A DNA stretch of 64,000 nt, taken from positions 1-64,000 of the forward strand of contig JASANG010000058.1 in assembly GCA_030248215.1 (NCBI GenBank), in the 5' to 3' direction. A program made the position numbers and the translations under genes. The notes under the pieces are model-generated. The model ran no database searches, was not told where the DNA came from, and saw nothing but the letters and a program-made list of their open reading frames with translations. The stretch comes from Enoplolaimus lenunculus. Taxonomy: Eukaryota > Nematoda > Enoplea > Enoplida > Thoracostomopsidae. This document shows, in pieces, positions 1 to 12,100 of the stretch. Each line of letters starts with the position of its first letter. Position 1 is the stretch's first letter.

Positions 1-244
1 GCAAAACCGGGCCGGGAACATTTATAACTTAAAAACTGAACATGATCCTAATTTTTTAAAGATAGGAAAGAATTTCTGCCTCAATCTATATTCTAGCAGC
101 TTAGTGTGGATAAATATTAATGGGAATTAAGCAATGCGAAGCGACTGATGTCATTGCACGATAGAGTTACTATTCAGAATGTAGGCGCGGGACGTTAAAT
201 CATTAAGTTAATTTTATTCCGGGTGTTTTGTCCGAAAATGATTT

Positions 245-375
245 GTTATGAAAACCCGTATAGGGAATTTCTTGAAGCGAACACCCGGATCCGAAATTTC
301 TTGAAGCGAACACCCGGATCCGAAGTTTTCCGGCAGAAATACCTGGAATAACCGAAATACCCGGATCCGGATGCA
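245..375. repeat. Short direct duplication inside a hAT-like GGATCCG-rich relic
   Basis: The segment ATTTCTTGAAGCGAACACCC-GGATCCGAA (29 bp) is present twice in tandem from about 267. It is followed by CCGGCAGAAATACC and ACCCGGATCCGG, like other hAT-like relics here. It may be intronic to the minus-strand gene at 644-2448. Confidence 0.5.
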
Positions 376-643
376 ACTCTAAATTGAACACTTGAAATTT
401 ACAATACTCTCAGATATTATGCATGTATGTGTAGCAATATTCTTGCAAACTATCAAATAGCAACGTTTTGCAGCTAATCAGATTTTTATTTGCATTATTG
501 CTATAAAGCTATCACACATGTAACAGCAAAGCGTGCCGACGACTATGCCTAAGTACTTGAATAAGCAAAATACACACTCATTCGCTAGAATATATGAACT
601 TCGGTTTCCTTGAACTGTCAGTTGAGTTGTTATCAATGCTCAC

Positions 644-2448
644 CTTGTCTCTTAACTTTTTGCGAGATGGAAGTTCTGTTTGCATCTATTATTTCAGCAT
701 TTGGTGAATTTATTTCGGGCGATAAGACGTGATCTTCGATATTTAATTTAGACGCGGGCGTGTTGATCTCGTCAGTGACTGCTAGTGTCAATTCTGATCC
801 GCTGTATAGTTTGACATCGGTAGAACAGCTGAAAGATTTGAAAATAAATTATCGTTGAAATTGGAAAACATTAGGCGGCAGATAGCAGTACAGTTTTATT
901 GCGGCTGTCTTGTATTGTTTGATTCTTATTATTTTCTAGTTGCAATGTTGAAATTCAAATTATTCTTAGCATACTCGATAAGTTCTATAAAGTTTAAGCA
1001 GTACACAGTTGCCCAAACTAAAGCACAACCACAACGGACTCCAAAGTTTGCGATTTCATTTATTTTGCCTTTCCAGTGGGTACTCTCCTTGTTATTCGGT
1101 ACCGGAGTGTTATTTAATTTTAACCCCATGCCAGTTGCATTCCACAGCATTTATATTCTTTCTTTTGGGCACAACTGACATGCGCAAGAGCACTTTGGTT
1201 GGGTTCCATGCCATTTTTCTGGTTTGGCATCTTTTACGGACTCTAACTAGGACTTATGGACTCTATCCACTAAAACGTATACTAGGGATACAGACACCAG
1301 TTGTTAAACATTCAAAATAGGACCTCCGCTTATTACCCTTTTAATCAGATTTCTACAGAACCTTACGTTGCATTCTGTGATACTTAAGCGACGTAGCATT
1401 AGAATCCTACCTGTTTTCCTCCATTATTTCCGCATCCTGTTCCACCTGTCTTTCCGGTTTTGTTCTATCTACCGCAACCAAGTACTCGGTGATTGGAAGC
1501 GGTGAAAGCTCTAAAATATCGGGCGTTTCACTTTTGTCAGTCGTATCGGATATTTCGCTCGTTGTCGAGCTGAACGCAGAATCAACAGAGAGACAAGTTG
1601 AAGTAGAGTATCTGTGTCCAATGAACGCTGCTTCATCTTTGCATAAACCTTCACAGCCGCAGTTGACATTGGTTTCCAGTGCTAACACAGTGTCCAAACT
1701 TGATGATCGGTATTCTGGATGTTGTTGGAATGTATTCCAAGCAATGTTCATAGGGTTCGTTTCTGACCAGTTATTGCCAAAATCAGGGTTATCTAGCGTA
1801 TACTCATCAACGATATTTTTTCCTTGAGGATCATAAATGATGTCATCACACGAACCTGATTCGCTGATGAATTCTGCTGTTCGGGACGAAATACATTTTA
1901 ATTCACCACATTGGTCACAGTTTACCAGTACTGAAGCGGCTTCAGTGTTGTCTGTGACGGTCATCGCTATGTCAATCCGTTCGCCATTTGAGGTTAATCT
2001 TGGCGACTCTGAACCAAAGTCTAATTCAGCCCGAAATTGCTGGTTTATTAGCGTTTCGCGATGATCTATTGGTGGTTTTTTGTCCTCAGAGTTACTGTTG
2101 GAATGGGTTGTTTCGAACCCGTATTGTGGAGACCATACACTTTCCGTGGTAGATATTTCATCATGAGTTTGTAAATTTTCTATGCAGCAATCATACTGAT
2201 TTGTTGCCATTCCAAGTTGTAACTCAGTGAAATTTTGGCCATTGTAGTCGGAGTTAATTTTCGTTAAAGAATGTTCACAAGTTTCTGTGTTGAATGATTG
2301 TGTTGAAAAATCAAAATTGAAACATTTCAACACTTTTGGTGTTATTAACGGGCTAATCACTGCATGCTGAACGTGTTGAAAATGTGGAACCAGAGAAGTA
2401 TGCTGCATAATCGAATTATTAGAATAAGACATTGCATACTAATTGGTC
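644..2448 (-). CDS. Unrecognised Ser/Thr-rich acidic protein, 5' two coding exons (gene continues off the left edge)
   Basis: The first coding exon runs 2448 to 1411, with its ATG at 2432-2430. It is open for 340 codons and ends at a good donor (AACAG|GTAGGA) in phase 2. The second exon runs 828 to 644 after a CTTTCAG acceptor, fits the phase, stays open for 61 codons and ends at CAAG|GTGAGC in phase 1, so more exons lie to the left. A TTTTTAG acceptor 16 bases before the ATG suggests a spliced 5' leader or a trans-splice site. The roughly 402 visible residues are rich in Ser, Thr, Asp, Glu and Asn. They contain scattered Cys pairs (CDQC, CGCEGLC) and end in a basic KVKRQ. No signal peptide or membrane segment is seen. 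I do not recognise the family. An intracellular regulator with its structured domain further downstream would fit, but that is inference. Confidence 0.7.
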
Positions 2449-5427
2449 CTAAAAACAAAATTAACGTACATACATGTTCAATTTGCTAAATATTGCCAAA
2501 TAAATTATTCAACTGAAGTTTTTGAGAAGTTTTTTTCTTAAAATACAATTTGCTCAATCATACTTCTGAACCGACACCAGGCTCCCGGTGTCCGGACGTA
2601 TTCTTTGCAAGCCAGGCAGAAAATAATAAAAAACAGCATTAATTTTCAGAATAGCGTCCAATGTACTAGAAACAAACTTTTACATCACTTTTTATGCAAT
2701 GATTTTTTAAAAACATTGTGACGTAGCATCTTTACTTTTTAATCCTAACAAGATAAAATTTGCAAACTTATTGAAATAAAAAAAACTTTAATAAAAACGA
2801 CAACACCCTTTCAATGGAATTATCGACGTAAAAATAAATATAACTTAAGAAGAATATATAACATACTTTGAAGTCCATGAATCGCAGTTCTCTACAGCTC
2901 AATCGTAAATATAGCGAGCCTGAATTTTGCACAAATATGGTCAAACTTTAGAAAAAAGCTTACAGATTTTTCAACCGTTAAAACTCGTCTTGTTTCCCCT
3001 CAACTCAAAATTACAAATTTACACTGAATGAAAAAAATTTTCTTTTCATCGAAACTCAATATAACAGCTTCGCATACAAAAGCGAGTTTGCACGTTGCGT
3101 TTTTGGTATACTCAATTGCGCAACACATAGCAGCACAGTACTAAAGTTGCCAGTGGCAGACTAGCTGTTATATGAAACAGAAGAAGTGAAAATTAACTAG
3201 TTTTTTTAATTTAAACCATAATTTAATCGTAATGTGCTTTGTGGTCGAAAAACTCATCGAGCGTATTCGGTTCAAGCATGTCAAGGCTGTCTATGGCAAG
3301 TTTGAACTCAACACGGTCTATTGTTCTAGGATCTGGAGCCGTGTTATCATCTGGGTGACTCTATTTTCACCGCATAATATATACAATCAAAATATCTTCT
3401 TTCACAAGCCGCTAAATGACCCCAGCGTATACCGCAGCCGTAACGTAGCCCAATCTACCCAATTTTGAGTCTCATGACAATTTTAAGTAGCAACTTCGTT
3501 ACATGGAAACAATACGAGATAGCGAGACGTAATTTTTTAGCAAAACTGGACTCAAAATATTTCAGGTTATTTTGCGTTTCAGATAAAGCGCGTTAATAGT
3601 TGAGGGAAAAAGATGCTTCGCAGTCTAAAAAGATTATTCGCAGCGATGCGTTTTGTAGTAAATATTGCAATAAAAATCCAACCAAGAACCCTGTTGAATA
3701 CCTGTAAAACAAACAATGTTAATGTTGACTCTTACACTTATACTTTCGCTAGTTAGAATTATTTGTTTTCTGCTCGACAAAAAAAACTGCCGTAAACTAG
3801 AACAGTGGAATTTATGTTTTTTGTAGGTATGCTAAAATTTGCGAAGCAAATTGTTGAATGAGTACGGAGTGTCGCTGTATTTTTTTATAGCAGCCTTTTT
3901 ATTTCTTCAGTCCAGTTCCAGCCGCTCGGCGCTGCTTTTGAGCGATCTGAAATATCCGGACATGTTTAGAATGTTTCTTGGCATATATTAATACACTTGC
4001 TAGTTGAGCTTGCAAAATATATCAATGTAAATATTACAAATACTCTAAAATCCATCACGTGTGGAAATTTAAATTTTTTTAATTTTGGGGTTAAAATGGT
4101 AATAGGGTAAATGGGGCGTATGAAATAAAACTCTTAAGCATCAATTCTGTGAAGTGCATAGCGTTGTCCACGAATGCTTTTTTGAAAATACTGTTTGACT
4201 AAACTCTTGCACATAAAATTTCAGTTTTATTTTTAATATCTTTTTGTTTTAGCGTTGCGCAACAAAATTTTAAATGAAATTTTAGCGCTGTTTTTGATTG
4301 AGCATTGGCAACATCAAAAAAAGCATATTAATAGCGTAGGCAGAACACTCTTGACAAGTTTGTTTGCTCTAGATTCAATAAAATACGGCTGCAATCTACT
4401 AGAAAAACGTGTGGAAAACACAAACGCATTTTAGACTGTGATAGGCAAAATTTTCAGTCTCCGGTTGCCACAGTTGCAAATTAAAAATATAAAATATTAT
4501 TGTAAAAGGTGCCCGTAATGTGGGGTACTACCAATAAGGTAAAATCCGTTAGCCTTACAACGAACCTGCAATTTTTTGAACAGCTTTCAAAAAGACGAGA
4601 CAATCACAAACATATGGATTTTTTTTGTTCAAAAGGAATGGCTTATATTAACCAAAATTCACTGTTTCAACAATTTTAGCAAATGAAATTTTGGCGTTTC
4701 ATGAATGAGTGCATCAGAAGTTGTTTATTTTGAATTTTGACACCAAACTAAAGACAGCAACGTCACGTCTAACTACGACGAAAATTTTCATTTTCTCATG
4801 TGTAGTAGTTTTTTTGTTTAATCATAACAAAATATCAGCGTTTAGGCGTTACGGTCTACATTTTGCTGTCATGGCGGCATGACGTTTGTTTCACAGTTTG
4901 TTTAAAAATATTAGCTCCATTTTTAATATGTGAGATCGCCTGCCCCTGTATCTCAATATTAATAAAGCTGGAACACCCACTATACGTAATTTGAGCATCG
5001 TATAGTCGAATTTTTCATGTAAATAACTTCATGTAAACAAGAAACGATAGAACATGAGAAAGTGCTAAAAATCAAAGTGTGTTGTGTTGCAATAATATGT
5101 TCGTTTTTCAAACCTTGCATCCGCTTTGGGTAGTATATTGTTAGTTTGTGCGAACCATGGTACTTTATGCATGCGGCATCAAACATGCTCCCCTTGACAG
5201 TGAACACTAGCAGTAACCTTAAATAACCAGGGTAGACGCCAATTATGTAATTGTAAATTTCCTAGAATATACACAAATTGTTTATTACACACAGTATGTG
5301 AGTCTGGTAGTGCGAAAGTTGTGCTGTTGCAAGCATCAAAGCCAATTGGGCAAAATCGATGGAAATTTCGATTTTCTAGTGATATTTTGGGTTTTAAACC
5401 AAACTTCAAATGTAAATGTACATACTA
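2449..5427. other. Intergenic, no gene recognised
   Basis: AT-rich DNA upstream of the minus-strand gene ending at 644. It probably holds that gene's promoter and leader exon. I see no convincing exon, repeat array or RNA gene. Confidence 0.5.
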
Positions 5428-6046
5428 CCAAAAGTGGATGATTACGCTGTTACAAGAGCGTGGGACTGGGAAGACGTTGCGGTTTTGGCCACCCCCCTTA
5501 TTTAGGGCGGGGGGACGTTGCAATAATATTTTGAATTTTAGCTCGAGAGTCACTCCGATTATATTCTTAACTCCTAAATTTACTATGTGGCTTTAAGTGG
5601 TGACTACCCCCCAATTATTAAGGGGGATCAAAAACACAACGTGCGATGGTCATTATGTGCCATGTAGAACCCCAGTTGTTGCACACTTTTTTCAAAGACA
5701 GGATCATCCACTCTTGCTATTACCAAAAGTGGATAATGACAAAAGTGTGTCACTCTAGGGATCCTGCACGGTACAAAAGGTACTGCTGAGTGTTGCGTTT
5801 TTGGCCGACCCCACTTGTTTAAAGGGGGGATCGCTATCACATGAATACCACTATATTTAACTATATATAAGGGGAGCAAGTTTGATTCCGCGTACATAAA
5901 GTGACATGGCTCGCACCGGTTGTACCTCCCTCTACATAAAATGGGGTTGGGATAGGGAAAAACGCAACTCGTGCCAAGTACATTCTTTTCTGCACAGAAT
6001 GCGCCCAGTTGCACACTCTTGTTAAACAGCAATTATCCACTCTTTC
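5428..6046. mobile_element. Two tandem copies of a TA-type MITE (CCAAAAGTGGAT ends)
   Basis: Copy 1 runs about 5428-5717 and copy 2 about 5723-6046, separated by only five bases. Each starts CCAAAAGTGGAT and ends in ATCCACTCTTGC or ATCCACTCTTTC next to TA. Both share AGTTGTTGCACAC/AGTTGCACACTC near the right end and GTTGCG(G)TTTTTGGCC inside. There is no credible coding. A third copy is at about 52559-52881. Confidence 0.65.
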
Positions 6047-6156
6047 TATTACTAAGTGCTGAAACGTTATTAATAAAATCTCGCAGTTCACAGAGATCTA
6101 AAAATTGACTGGCTATAACAAATGGTCTTTTTTGTTTTCATTTATCTATGATTTGC

Positions 6157-9100
6157 TCAAGGATCTTCCCAACCAAAATCTTCTGAACATAATCCACACG
6201 ACAGTGGACAAAGTGTTGTGTGCAGCTTTCCCATACAAACTCCAAAATTATTTTTAGCCTGCTGAATACAATAGTAATCGCGGTGTCGTTCGCTCAGCAT
6301 AGTGTCATAGCATTTAGTTCCTGTATCAAAATGTAAAATAGTCAAATGAATAAGATTGCATGCGCAGCCCAAAATCGTCAAGAGTTGTAAGAACATTTTC
6401 GGATTTGAACGTAAACTTCATTACAGTATAACGTTTTGAGTTACGTTAGCTAAATTTGAGCAATAATTTGTAATGTTTTATGAAAAGTTTATTTGTTTTT
6501 AAGTTTTCAAGAAATAAACCGCAAAAATTGCTCTAAATCCACTAACAACCGCATGAAACGACACAACTTCTATAACAGTGTGAAAATTTTCACTACCGAA
6601 TTTGCAACAGCCATAGACAAAAATTGTTTCCCAGCCTGAGCCAAAGGTCTGTTTTCTACAGGGGCCAGGGGGCACACCTCCGGTTGCAACGTGGTGGGTA
6701 TTCATATAAGAACTATTAAATCTCAGTTTTTATACCAATGTTTATCAATGCATTAAAACGAGAAAATTGTTTTATTAAGGGTATCTAGGGACGGATTCAG
6801 AAAGGAGTGGAGTGAGGGCACCATCAAAGCACCCCATCACAAAACATTTTTTATGAAAAATGTAAATAAAAAGGAGTGAAATGTCAGAATATTAATATAC
6901 CTTCGCAATTGTCGCATGAATGCCGACATAAGTTTAGAACGGCACCAGGATAATAATTGCATGCACCTGCTTCTGCCCAGTCCCTAAAATTAAACCAAAA
7001 AATTTTAGCTGCGTTGTGGTATATATCATGCTTTAACTACAACTGAATTAAACCTATGTTATTAACTGTCTGGTACACATTACTATGTAATAGTTAATGC
7101 GGCGTGCCACATACTAATTCTTTTCCAAAACTTTTACTCCGGTTACAGTTATGCTCGAATCTACGAACCAAATGTTTGGCGTTTAATATCAGTGAAAATT
7201 CAAAAGCACATATATGTCTGTATTCTGAGAATCCGATATTGTTTCTGTCGAAACGAATATTGACTTGGGCTTTATTATTAAACATTTGAAGAAACTTACG
7301 GGCAACGATGGTGATAATCACGACATTTTGACCACCAATTATCTAAAATCATGATTATACCAATGAGGTTAAGTTTAAAACACAGTAGAAAAAACTACTG
7401 CTGAATTAAACGTGGCCTGTTTGACGTAACAACGTTTGAAGGCCTTCATCTTATTTGAAACCAGGATATTCAGCCAATCATGTGAAAGATAGCGTTTTGG
7501 AAGAATCGCTGTCTTTTTCACCAGGTTTGCAGGAACAATTTTTCCCTAGGGGTGTCTAGTAGGAGCGCAGTAGCTTGTACTAAGAACAGAGAGGCCATCA
7601 ACGTATTGGTTTTGGGAAGCTGTGCGAAGGAACTTTATCTTTTAGTACGCACCAAGACTAAAATAAATTAGAGCAATTAAAGAGTACCTGGTGAGTAAAA
7701 CGAGCAACAAGCATGCACATTTTTTATTAATGTTTGGAAATCCAAAGCGAAGCTTCAGTTTTAGTGAGTTTAAGGGGTGTCACTCCAATATTTTTGTAGT
7801 ATCGACGAGCAAATGCGACGCCCCTGTTTCGCATAACCTGTCTTTCACTCAATTGCTCGAGCAAGTGTAGAATTCAAACCATGTCTTCATGCTGAGAGCT
7901 AGCTTTTAACAGCGATAGCTTGCACTCAACATAGGAAAGATTGGAATCTTCGCTTACAACTTATATGTTTAATCATAATTTATATAAGTAAAACTACATA
8001 CCTAAAACCCTATTCACACGTGCAAGTTTTTGCTGCGAGACTTACAGCTGCAACTTGCTTCGAAAACTTGCAGCTGTAAATCATTCGTTAAAAATCATAG
8101 CTAGAAATTTAGTTCACATGTTTGAATAACCATGCAATGTCACTGAATTTATTGCAGCCGCTTTCTCATTGGCTGACGAAAAAATACTAGGGCTGCGTGC
8201 AATTTGCAGTTGCAAGTTCTTGCAGCAAAAACTTGCACGTGTGGATAGGGCTTAACATACGACGCAACCTTGACAAGTGACAAACATTGCAAAATCGTTA
8301 AAAACCGCGCTTCAAAAAGGTAAACTTAACTTTACAGTGAACCGAACTAATTGATGACGCACACAGTAACAGCGGTGTCAGTCGACACCCAACAAAAATA
8401 TAAAGATGTACTGGTAAATCTTTTACAAACTGTAAGTAAAAAGTTTCGAACTGGAATTGAAATCATCATTTACAAAGGAATGCACTGTGTTCGCTTTCGA
8501 TACGGACGTTTTTAAACTACTCTGCATGAAATTTTACTCTTGCTCGCCCACAATCGGTATCTGTGCCATCGTAATTGGCACCTCCGTTTTTTAAAAATTG
8601 CTGTCTCCTGTTTTTAACCCTCAAACAAAAATCGTTCCCGGGACTCTATAATTGATTCACCGGTTTCCGATTTAAAACCGAATTTACCAGTGCCATCAGT
8701 AGAATTTGTCGTTAGCGTTTCAGCGGTCGTTGGTACGCTTGAAGTTGTTTTAGCGGTCGTTGTTATCGGTCGAGTCGCTTTAAGTGAGGCTCGTGTGGAA
8801 TGCGGTGTTGTAGTATTTTGCGATGTTTCGTTAAAATCTTTGCGACATTTATAAAGTTTACGAATTTTCACAATGTCATAATCACTAAAGCCGATTCGCT
8901 GTCCAATTAGCACGCTACAAACAAACAAGTAACAATTCCGACAGATAAAATTCAATTCGTTGAAAATGACAGATTTTTCGATTTAATTTTCATTGCTTTG
9001 CATTAACTGTTACAAATACTACGCTGCATCGTCACATTATACCGTTTTTAACCATAGACAACTGTGTCCGGTTTATGCACCGGCTTCATCAAAAATTGCT

Positions 9101-12100
9101 GACTTCTGGCTCCTATTGTTCCTTCGGGTTTTCACTTCCGGTTGTACCCTGATGAATACATAGTTGACTTTCTGTCAGACTATCTTGTTGCAATATAAAT
9201 TATACAATGCAACGGTTGGCAACGCACTAATCCTTTAATAAAATATACAGCATTAAAGAAATTTAGGCTGGAAATTGCTTCTACAGAGACCGGTTCGTTA
9301 CTTCAAAACAATTTGCTATAATTTTATGCTATTTTATTCAATATTGTCTGTGAAATGGCAGTTTCCACTGCATTACCCTTCAACTTTTGCTTCTAGTGTT
9401 TTCAGTAAACTTTGTCTGCTAAACGATGTATCATCGTAATGCATCAAAGAACCGTAATCGTAGCGAGCTTCCAACGTTAAACCTTCCGGCATAAATAAAT
9501 CGTTATACTCACAGTATGTACCGTCGTTGATGCAGAAGTTTTGCAATTTGTCTAGAAAAATATTAATGCAATGGTTTTTAACCGGACTAACAGGACTACA
9601 ACAATACAGTTAAGCGGGTTTTTGAACGTCACCTTTAAAATTAGCAAATGCAAGAATGTATCTGACAGGGTTGGGAAATAGTTTTCGTTAAGTTCAATTC
9701 AGTGTAACACTTTTATTTACAAAATTTCAATATTTTTATTATTTCTCGACTACGCAGGATTTGCCATCATCAATTCACTTGCTAAGCCTTAATATCACAC
9801 CGATGTCATAAGTTATGTAATTTTGTGAGTTGTAGGAAAATGGGGCTTTCAGCTCCCTTACAGGTCAAACAGTTAGCACTGCGCCAAATTCCATGCGATT
9901 AGTCATATAGACAGTGTATACTTAGCGTCCTCTTTTTTTCAGGCCTACTTCTAATTTTTGGTGAAAAATAAAATTTTACCAAATCAATTCAGTCTTTTTA
10001 AGTAGTGTTTGTATATAAAATTTCGTTACAGTAACATTTTTTCTGACGCTCTTGCAATTTGTTTGCAATGCAGTTTGTTTGGGTGATTTTAGAATCGACT
10101 TGAAGCAAAAAAAACAGTATATATCGAATGTGAGGTTGTTTGCGAACGGTAATGAGGCCTTTTTTGACTAACCGGTTTCTATATTATCCCAATTGACTTT
10201 GACGTATTCGTTTCGATCAGGACGATTATGTTCATGAAAAAATCCAATTGCGTGCATCATTTCGTGCAACACAATGCCTTTTGGTACACATCGCTGCCCG
10301 ATTGATATTTCTTGTTCACCGCCAACTCGACCAACCGCTGAGTAGCATCTGAAAAATAAAAGGGCACAACTTGAAATTCACTGCTGGGCCAGCAAATCGA
10401 TCTGCCATGCAATTTTGCTCATGCGCACTTCAATGTTCAACTTAAGCATTGCGTTCTTCACAGTTATTTGGAGCGAGTTTTTTTGTTACATATTGCGCTC
10501 ACGCATTTGCGTCTTTGTTCTTTAATAATCTGTTGCACTCCTAATTAATAACCTACAAAAGTGACAAATCTTGCAGGAGGACGAGAACTGGGCAACAATC
10601 TCAGCTTGTTTCATGTTAAAAATCACCCAAATAGAAAAACTGTGTGCTCGATTCATGAAATTAAATGTGAGCCAAATATCCAACTATTCACATTTACAGT
10701 ATTACCCATAGTTATCAATGAATTTGACATAATCTCTATCAGCCGAAGTGCGTTCCTTCCATCGGACACATGTATATTGCTCGAAATCTTCGATTGCACG
10801 ATATATTAGTTCGAGAGCTTGATTTGCTAGAAAATCACCAGCGAATCCAATAGCGGATGGGGCACGTAGGCCTATAGCCTTTAAACAGATAGCAAAACGG
10901 AAGTTTTACGAGGATTATTTTGCTACACTAGAAAAAGAGCGAAATAATAGAGCAATAACCTGCTCTACTACATTTATTACCTACCTGTTTTAAGTGCAGA
11001 CATGGGACATCCTTGAGGTAAATTAAAGTTTTTATGCACATATGTGGACAGTAACAGCGCACTTCTGCAGCTCTGCTCAGCTCCTGCTCCCTGGTAAAGT
11101 TGTGTCGCGCTTAGAGTGCGAGAGACCGTTCGCAAAACAAGTGTGAGTCCTATGTGATGGATCCGGTAGTCCATATCCCCTCGCCCGTCCTCCGCCGGAG
11201 CTCTTTTAAGTCCTGTATACGTGTGCTGACTGATCCAGAAATAATTATTTTGGAATAAAACAGGTTAGTGTCGAGTTTATAATTTTCAGGTGGGTAAGGA
11301 TACTTTCAGAGTTCCGAGACTACAGTGCTAAAGCGCGTTTTTAACAAATTTTTTGATCTTTTAAGATTAATTACGCCAAAGACGTAAAAAATTTTGAATT
11401 TCTAAGATTGAACTTTGCCTTATTGTTCAGCTATTTGGGTAGAAAACACATTGTGAGCTTAAGATGATAATTTTAGACTGCAAAATTGCCAGCCACCAGG
11501 ACCAGCGAGGGTGCATTTCCAGTCCCCCGAGATTCATCGCTAAATGCGAGAAGTTACGGTGCGCACGAGTGCTGCGAGCAGCAAACCAGACTATTTTCAA
11601 CATTGATTTCACTAGTTTCGATCGAGTTCGATTGAGTGGATAGGTATTAAAACCGCATGTCCAAGCAACTAATAATTACAACAGAGAAAGAATCCTACAA
11701 ATATATCTCGAACGAAGGAGATCGAGACTCCAGACGGTAATTATTCGAATAAATCAAAAGTTTGATGCAAAAAACCTATTTTAGAATTATGTGAGGGGTC
11801 GCTTGGGTGTGAGGCCCCTCATTTAGGAGTATGAGGCTCTAAACACGACACTTTGTTAAACAGCTACAATATAAACATATACGGATTAGAGTATATCGTA
11901 CTCATAGCAAGAAACTTTGCGTTGCAGTCTGCGTTACGACATATATAGTTATCATACACGTTTCAGCTCAGCCTACACCTAAGCTTAAGCCTAAGCCTAA
12001 TGGTAAGCCTAGTTTACACTAAATCGTCACAATTCGACAATTTTGAAGGGGAGTGTACATGATTCGGACTGCGTGATACATATTCCATGCTTAACGCTAT

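Noticed and set aside
8530-8612. Linking exon of the astacin gene (YDGTDTDC frame)
   Set aside because: It can be entered in phase 1 but its only donor leaves phase 0, which does not fit the next exon, and the first ShKT Cys is absent.
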